Made by a program: the position numbers and the translations under genes
Notes under the pieces: model-generated
Seen by the model: only the letters and a program-made list of their open reading frames with translations
What the model was told of the DNA's origin: nothing
Databases searched by the model: none
Shown: in pieces, positions 8,639 to 12,251 of the stretch
Numbering within the stretch: position 1 is the stretch's first letter
Layout: each line of letters begins with the position of its first letter
Origin: Candidatus Latescibacterota bacterium
Lineage (GTDB): Bacteria > Latescibacterota > UBA2968 > UBA8231
Assembly (NCBI GenBank): GCA_022825185.1
Contig: JAJDYK010000208.1
Coordinates: 1-12,251 of the forward strand
DNA length: 12,251 bases
Direction of reading: 5' to 3'

Positions 8639-8643
8639 CCTCC
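8639..8643 (-). promoter_or_regulatory. Shine-Dalgarno GGAGG deciding the start at 8632
   Basis: Read on the minus strand, GGAGG is followed by ATGGAC and then ATGAAAGCG. The spacing of 6 bases supports the ATG at 8632. It excludes the adjacent ATG at 8638, which abuts the site, and the ATG at 8659, which lies upstream of it. Confidence 0.75.
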
Positions 8644-8657
8644 GTGCGGTTTGCTGC

Positions 8658-8688
8658 ATAAAACAACCAAAGTACAGCCATAAATCAA
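8658..8688 (-). promoter_or_regulatory. Candidate promoter for the minus-strand paralogue
   Basis: On the minus strand TTGATT (8688-8683) is followed after 19 bases by TTTTAT (8663-8658). The predicted transcript start near 8651 would leave a leader of about 19 bases. The -10 match is weak (4 of 6) and the spacer long, so support comes mainly from symmetry with the opposite promoter. Confidence 0.35.
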
Positions 8689-8724
8689 GTTAAATGCGGC
8701 GCGCCGTGCGCATATCTTAACTTG
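8686..8724. repeat. Imperfect 39-bp palindrome between divergent genes (possible shared operator)
   Basis: Outer arms CAAGTTAA (8686-8693) and TTAACTTG (8717-8724) are exact reverse complements. Inside them ATGCG (8694-8698) pairs with CGCAT (8709-8713), leaving a 3-base bulge (ATC), and the core contains the palindrome GGCGCGCC (8698-8705). The outer arms overlap the candidate -35 elements of both divergent promoters. This arrangement fits a dimeric regulator controlling both genes, although no regulator gene is in the window. Confidence 0.6.
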
Positions 8725-8752
8725 CCAAATCGCCCGCTCCTTTATTTATATT
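8722..8752 (+). promoter_or_regulatory. Candidate promoter for the plus-strand paralogue
   Basis: TTGCCA (8722-8727) is followed after 19 bases by TATATT (8747-8752), or after 17 bases by TTTATA (8745-8750). The AT-rich stretch stands out in GC-rich surroundings. A start near 8759 would give a leader of about 19 bases, mirroring the opposite promoter. Confidence 0.45.
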
Positions 8753-8763
8753 ACCAGCATCTC

Positions 8764-8770
8764 AAGGAAG
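8764..8770 (+). promoter_or_regulatory. Shine-Dalgarno AAGGAAG for the gene at 8778
   Basis: A purine-rich AAGGAAG lies 7 bases before the ATG at 8778 and supports that start, which is directly followed by a signal peptide. Confidence 0.65.
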
Positions 8771-8777
8771 AGACGCC

Positions 8778-10898
8778 ATGCAGTACATCATTGCTTCGTG
8801 TTTTCTGCTCGTCCTGTCGATTGTGCCAGCGCACAGCCGCGGGGAATTTCGCGTCGGGGGAGACGACGGCAACCCCTGGCCTAACCTGCTGTCCGAAGAA
8901 GGAGCTGGCGAGTACTGGCTCTTTGATGCCGAGGGCCAACTTGTGGGCACCGAATCCGTGGGCGTCACGCCCCACGGCGCGGCTGCGGATACCCTCATCG
9001 ACTTTGCCGACAACGCCATCGGGCCGCGCTTCATCGACCCAGCGGTCAACCTAACCCTGATTGACCCCAATGCCGCGGACATCAACACTCTACTGCCGTA
9101 CACTGGAGGCCAGATCCAGACGACCGACGGCTGCTCGGCACGCGACGACCAGATCCGCGCCGTGAAAAAGCAATTCGACGGCGATTTCACCACAGCCCAC
9201 TTCCGCCGCTTCACCCCAGGCCAAGGCATCTTCAGCGGCGGCTCGATCATCGCCGGGGTCACCGGCGAAGGCTGGAAAAACTCCGTGGTCATCGACTTTA
9301 GCACAGCTGTGCCGGTCAATCGCATCCGCTTTCTTCCCCGTCTCGGGCAGGAAGACGATATCTTGCTCATCGAGGAGCTCACTGAGCCTAAGCCGCCCCT
9401 AGAGGCATTTGGCGAAGACAGCTTCGCTGCCAATTTCCTCGCTTGGTACGAACTGCGCAAAGGCGACAACAACGTGCGCTTTGCCAACAGCCCCTGCGAC
9501 CGAGTCAGCCGCGTCACCAAGGGCCTGCGCTGGGTCCGCAATCAAGACCCCGCGCTTACCGTGATCGAATCCAACCGCGAAAATCTCGATCCCGTAGTGG
9601 AACTGCGCTTCCCCACCGAGTCGATCCGCTACATCACCGCCCAAGCCTTTCCCCTGCGCGACTGGGAGGTCGCCGAATTCGAAGTGTACGGCGAGGGCTT
9701 TGTCGAGGAGACTGTCCTCGTCACGCAGATCCTCGACTTTGGCCAGCCGATCAACTGGGGCAAAATTCGCTGGGACGCCGACGTACCCGAGGGCACCCGC
9801 ATCGAGGTCCGCACCCGCACCGGCAACTCGCCCGATCCGAGCCTCTACTTCGACGAAAACATCAACGGCGATATCCGCCCGATCACCTTGGCCGCGTACG
9901 AAAAACTCGACCCGTCCGGTCGCCTACCCACCGTGTACGACACCGACAATTGGAGCTTCTGGTCGCCACCCTACGACTTTGCTGCGGGTTTGCGCGACAG
10001 CGATGCACCGGCTGAGGCGTGGCGCGACGGTACGCCGCTTTTATCGCCCGGGCCGAGCCGCTACCTCCAACTCGTCTTTCGCCTGTTTTCCACCTTTACC
10101 ACTGCGCCTCGCATCCGCTCATTCACGATCCAATTCGGCGATGCACCGGCTGCCCGAGAAATCCTCGGCGAAGTGTGGCCCATTGCCGTCGATTCCTTCG
10201 CGCCCACGGAATTTACCTACGTCGTCCGGCCGGAATTCAGCGCCGAAGACACCGGCTTCGACCGGCTGGAAATCCGCACCCACGCCCAAGTTCAAGCCGT
10301 CTCTGCGGTCAAACGCGACGGCACCGAACTCGACTTGAACGACTTTATCCCAGACATCCAAGCCGACCGCTTCGTGGTGTCCTTCCCCCGCCTGCAAGGC
10401 GAAGACGACAGCTTCAAGCAACTCGAAGTGAGTTTTGTGGTGCCGGTTTTGCGCTTTGGCACCGAGTTTTCGGGCTGGGTCTTCGACAGCAACGATCCAG
10501 ACCAGATCAAACAGCAAGTTCGCCCGGGCAACGCTACCTTTCGCTTTTCGGGCGACGCCCTCGCCGTCAACACCCCCGTCGGCGGCCGGCTCCTCGTCGA
10601 TATTGCCGTGACTTCCAACCCGCTTACCCCGAACGGCGACGGAGTGAACGAGACCGTGGAAATCGCCTACAAGCTGCGCGAAGTTACGGCTAGCCGCCCA
10701 GTGCGCCTAGCGATCTACAATCTCGCCGGCCAACTCGTAGTCGAGTTGCCGCCCATCACCGCGCGCAGCGGCGAATTCGCCCATCGCTGGGATGGCCGCG
10801 ACGACGCCCAACAGCTCGTGCCCCCGGGCACCTATATCTGGCGGTTGCAACTAGAAGAGAAGGAAGAACGCGCTGGTATTCTCTCAGTCGCTTATTGA
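8778..10898 (+). CDS. Secreted surface protein with TPNGDG / FlgD-Ig-like C-terminal domain (paralogue B)
   Basis: This 706-aa protein starts with a signal peptide (MQYIIASCFLLVLSIVPAHS, likely cleaved before RGE). It is homologous along most of its length to the divergent protein encoded at 6542-8632. WEVAEFEVYGEGF (296-308) matches FEIDEIEIFGKGF, QILDFGQPINWGKIRW (317-332) matches DIFDAGQPAVWGTLRW, and SPGPSRYLQLVFRL (423-436) matches SPSPRRYMQFEVVF. EILGEVWP (461-468) matches ALVGEVFP. The C-terminus has NPLTPNGDGVNE (614-625), LAIYNLAGQLVVEL and WDGRDDAQQLVPPGTY, ending ILSVAY. This layout resembles FlgD Ig-like and type IX secretion C-terminal domains. The mature protein has only two cysteines, C119 and C240, which could form a disulfide not possible in the paralogue. 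No catalytic motif was recognised; a structural or binding role at the cell surface is inferred. A strong terminator follows 28 bases after the stop. Confidence 0.84.
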   Translation: MQYIIASCFLLVLSIVPAHSRGEFRVGGDDGNPWPNLLSEEGAGEYWLFDAEGQLVGTESVGVTPHGAAADTLIDFADNAIGPRFIDPAVNLTLIDPNAADINTLLPYTGGQIQTTDGCSARDDQIRAVKKQFDGDFTTAHFRRFTPGQGIFSGGSIIAGVTGEGWKNSVVIDFSTAVPVNRIRFLPRLGQEDDILLIEELTEPKPPLEAFGEDSFAANFLAWYELRKGDNNVRFANSPCDRVSRVTKGLRWVRNQDPALTVIESNRENLDPVVELRFPTESIRYITAQAFPLRDWEVAEFEVYGEGFVEETVLVTQILDFGQPINWGKIRWDADVPEGTRIEVRTRTGNSPDPSLYFDENINGDIRPITLAAYEKLDPSGRLPTVYDTDNWSFWSPPYDFAAGLRDSDAPAEAWRDGTPLLSPGPSRYLQLVFRLFSTFTTAPRIRSFTIQFGDAPAAREILGEVWPIAVDSFAPTEFTYVVRPEFSAEDTGFDRLEIRTHAQVQAVSAVKRDGTELDLNDFIPDIQADRFVVSFPRLQGEDDSFKQLEVSFVVPVLRFGTEFSGWVFDSNDPDQIKQQVRPGNATFRFSGDALAVNTPVGGRLLVDIAVTSNPLTPNGDGVNETVEIAYKLREVTASRPVRLAIYNLAGQLVVELPPITARSGEFAHRWDGRDDAQQLVPPGTYIWRLQLEEKEERAGILSVAY

Positions 10899-10926
10899 CC
10901 AACACATACAATTTGGTGCTGTGGCA

Positions 10927-10963
10927 ACGGGCGAGGGTTTTATTCCCTCGCCCGTATTTTTTT
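10927..10963 (+). terminator. Strong intrinsic terminator
   Basis: ACGGGCGAGGG (10927-10937) and CCCTCGCCCGT (10945-10955) form a perfect 11-bp stem with a 7-base loop, followed by A and seven T (10957-10963). It ends transcription of the gene finishing at 10898 and insulates the next promoter. Confidence 0.93.
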
Positions 10964-10983
10964 GTGGAAAAGCGAGGAAATGC

Positions 10984-11014
10984 TTGACACGTAAGTTTTT
11001 TTTTTTTTTAGACT
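10984..11014 (+). promoter_or_regulatory. Candidate promoter with T14 tract in its spacer
   Basis: A consensus -35 TTGACA lies at 10984-10989. The best -10 candidate is TAGACT (11009-11014) at a 19-base spacing; TTTAGA (11007-11012) would give 17. Most of the spacer is the T run 10996-11009. The transcript would have a leader of about 80 bases before the ATG at 11099. Confidence 0.45.
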
Positions 11015-11019
11015 TACGT
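10989..11019. repeat. Inverted 8-mers flanking a T14 homopolymer
   Basis: ACGTAAGT (10989-10996) and ACTTACGT (11012-11019) are exact reverse complements separated by 15 bases, 13 of them T. The arm centres are about 23 bases apart, roughly two helical turns, which would suit a dimeric DNA-binding protein. It overlaps the putative -35 and -10 elements. It lacks the T-tract placement of a terminator, since the T run is in the loop. Confidence 0.65.
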
Positions 11020-11081
11020 CATCTTTGGGCTTGGCTCTAGACCCTTAGTGCAGTTTTTTACACAGCATTTCTCACTTCTCC

Positions 11082-11090
11082 TAAGGAGGG
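11082..11090 (+). promoter_or_regulatory. Near-perfect Shine-Dalgarno TAAGGAGGG deciding the start at 11099
   Basis: TAAGGAGGG matches the complement of the usual 16S rRNA 3' end in 8 of 9 bases and sits 8 bases before ATG 11099. It rules out the in-frame GTG at 11048, which lies upstream of this site and would place 17 residues before the signal peptide. Confidence 0.85.
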
Positions 11091-11098
11091 TTTTCGCT

Positions 11099-12001
11099 AT
11101 GCAAGAGCGAACCAAATTTGTTTTAGCGGCAGCTTTGGTCATGGGCATGTGCGGTACGTCCTTTGGCCACGCGCCTGCCGGCGAGCTCTATTTCGCCGTG
11201 CAGTTCCCCGACAACCTCGTCCCCACCATGGACGGCGATTTGTCGGACTGGGACGTCGTGCCGATCGATCCGTACACGATCCGCAACGACCGTCTCTATT
11301 CGCCGGTGGCCGACATCCAGCCCGTGGGCCGTGGCGAGATCGATGTCAGCGACATCAATATCCGCCATCTCATCGGCTGGAACGACAGCGCAAATAAGCT
11401 CTACTACGCGACCGAGGTCTTCGACAATGTCCACAACTTGGACCGCGAAAACCCCTCGGCCTTCTGGCAGGACGACGCTTGGGAAGTAGAGGTCAACCCC
11501 GACCACACGCCGACCGAGGAGCACAACCTTGAAGGCGAGCCGGCCAACAACTTTAGCTACAAATGGGCCGTGCCGCCGGTCGAAGGAGCCTATCAGTTCT
11601 ACCGTCCGGTGAGCGCGCTCGAGTGGCTGGTAGATGGCAGCGACTGGGTGGACTTTGGCTGGGGCTACGATGGCGAGCAGTTCGGCGAGAGTACCTATTA
11701 CTACGAATTGGCCATCACGCCGATCACCTCGTTGCCCAACGACGCGTCGGCCACCCCCGATCAAGCTGTGGTTTTCGACCTCGCGGAAGACGAGATCATC
11801 CACACGTCCGTGACTGTGGGCGACTTCGACGAGGCGTGCACCGAGTGCGTGCTCGAAAGCTATCAGGGCTTCTGGACCATGTCACCGGAGATGTGCTGCA
11901 CGGCTACCAACGATGTGTTGCTGGATCAGCTATTGCCGGAGATGGAGTCCGCGACCTCGGTCGAGGACGTGAGCTGGGGCCAGATCAAGGCCGCTCAGTA
12001 G
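11099..12001 (+). CDS. Secreted CBM9-like (carbohydrate-binding-like) protein
   Basis: The ATG at 11099 gives a 300-aa product with a signal peptide (residues 1-25, ending SFGHA). The mature part has hallmarks of family 9 carbohydrate-binding or related β-sandwich domains. These are MDGDLSDWDVVPID (44-57), a strand plus loop LIGWNDSANKLYYATEVFDN (91-110), AFWQDDAWEVEVNPDH (121-136) and a later strand TYYYELAITPI (199-209). Near the C-terminus there is an unusual cysteine group C247-x2-C250-x15-C266-C267, which could form two disulfides or bind a metal. No catalytic domain is present, so the protein would act as a binding or structural extracellular protein. It has its own candidate promoter, a strong Shine-Dalgarno and a strong terminator, so it is probably a well-expressed single-gene unit. 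The CBM9 assignment rests on pattern recognition; the ligand is not known. Confidence 0.8.
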   Translation: MQERTKFVLAAALVMGMCGTSFGHAPAGELYFAVQFPDNLVPTMDGDLSDWDVVPIDPYTIRNDRLYSPVADIQPVGRGEIDVSDINIRHLIGWNDSANKLYYATEVFDNVHNLDRENPSAFWQDDAWEVEVNPDHTPTEEHNLEGEPANNFSYKWAVPPVEGAYQFYRPVSALEWLVDGSDWVDFGWGYDGEQFGESTYYYELAITPITSLPNDASATPDQAVVFDLAEDEIIHTSVTVGDFDEACTECVLESYQGFWTMSPEMCCTATNDVLLDQLLPEMESATSVEDVSWGQIKAAQ

Positions 12002-12024
12002 TATCCCTTTTCAACAACCGCACA

Positions 12025-12058
12025 AAAAAGCCGGTGCCCCTCAGGGTACCGGCTTTTT
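12025..12058. terminator. Bidirectional intrinsic terminator between convergent genes
   Basis: AAAAAGCCGGTGCCC (12025-12039) pairs with GGGTACCGGCTTTTT (12044-12058) through 15 positions with one G-U pair and a CTCA loop. A run of A on the left and T on the right lets it work for the gene ending at 12001 and for the minus-strand gene ending at 12080. Confidence 0.9.
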
Positions 12059-12079
12059 GCGTTTAGGTCGGCGGTGTAC

Positions 12080-12251
12080 TCACTCGCCGATCATTTCCTT
12101 CATCTTAGCAGCAACCCAGTCAATGGCCACATCGGCCATCACTCGACCCTTCTTCGGCGTGGCCAAGTCGCGGCCCGCCTCAAAGTAGATCGGGTCGCGC
12201 GGCGCGTAGCTCTCGCTCTGTATCTGGAGATTGGCTCCCTCGTAATCGACC
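12080..12251 (-). CDS. 3' end of a minus-strand gene, possibly creatininase family
   Basis: Read on the minus strand, the frame is open from the window edge to the TGA at 12082-12080, giving 56 C-terminal residues and no start. The tail contains YFEAGRDLATPKKGRVMADV followed by an amphipathic helix (AIDWVAAKMKEMIGE). An 'AT-x-x-KG-R' turn before a final helix recalls the C-terminus of creatininase-family amidohydrolases, but the usual preceding GDP-type motif is not seen and the metal-binding residues lie outside the window. The coding status is well supported by codon pattern and by the terminator 22 bases beyond the stop. The family assignment is tentative. Confidence 0.6.
   Translation of the reverse strand, partial: VDYEGANLQIQSESYAPRDPIYFEAGRDLATPKKGRVMADVAIDWVAAKMKEMIGE

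Noticed and set aside
11048..11098. GTG at 11048 as start of the CBM9-like gene
   Set aside because: It lies upstream of a near-perfect Shine-Dalgarno at 11082-11090 and would put 17 residues before the signal peptide.

Overview
The window is a GC-rich, gene-dense stretch of a Gram-negative-type bacterial chromosome. The gene content includes a β-barrel-like envelope protein, very large membrane proteins carrying TPR tails, secreted proteins with a TPNGDG / FlgD-Ig-like C-terminal domain, a secreted CBM9-like protein and possibly a creatininase relative. This recalls uncultivated FCB-related lineages such as Latescibacterota or Poribacteria. That placement is an inference from gene style; there is no rRNA or other marker in the window. 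No tRNA, rRNA, CRISPR array, transposase or integrase was seen, and no gene-free stretch exceeds 300 bases.

Layout. (1) Bases 2-1060 (+) hold the 3' part of a large envelope protein, with two Asp/Asn-rich calcium-binding-like motifs followed by probable β-strands. It ends inside a perfect 29-nt palindrome. (2) Bases 1128-6545 (+) hold a two-gene unit: a GT39/GT-C type membrane glycosyltransferase with a TPR tail, then a 1060-aa fusion of an MFS-like membrane region, a spermidine-synthase-like Rossmann domain and a TPR tail. (3) Bases 6542-8632 (-) and 8778-10898 (+) hold two divergent paralogous secreted surface proteins. They share a 145-nt intergenic region built around an imperfect palindrome with outward-facing promoter-like elements. 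(4) After a strong terminator (10927-10963), bases 11099-12001 (+) hold a secreted CBM9-like protein, preceded by a TTGACA box and a T14 tract flanked by inverted 8-mers. (5) A probably bidirectional terminator (12025-12058) separates it from the 3' end of a minus-strand gene (12080-12251), tentatively creatininase-like.

How the genes may work together (inference): most products are destined for the envelope. The glycosyltransferase and the SpeE-like fusion are probably co-transcribed. Both pair a polytopic membrane region with a TPR scaffold, so they may assemble on a common envelope-modification task such as glycan or lipid-linked sugar transfer. The paralogous secreted pair and the CBM9-like protein look like surface or exported proteins. 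No assembled defence or mobile system was recognised. The most unusual signals are the two regulatory regions (8633-8777 and 10984-11098) and the TPR-tailed membrane enzyme pair.
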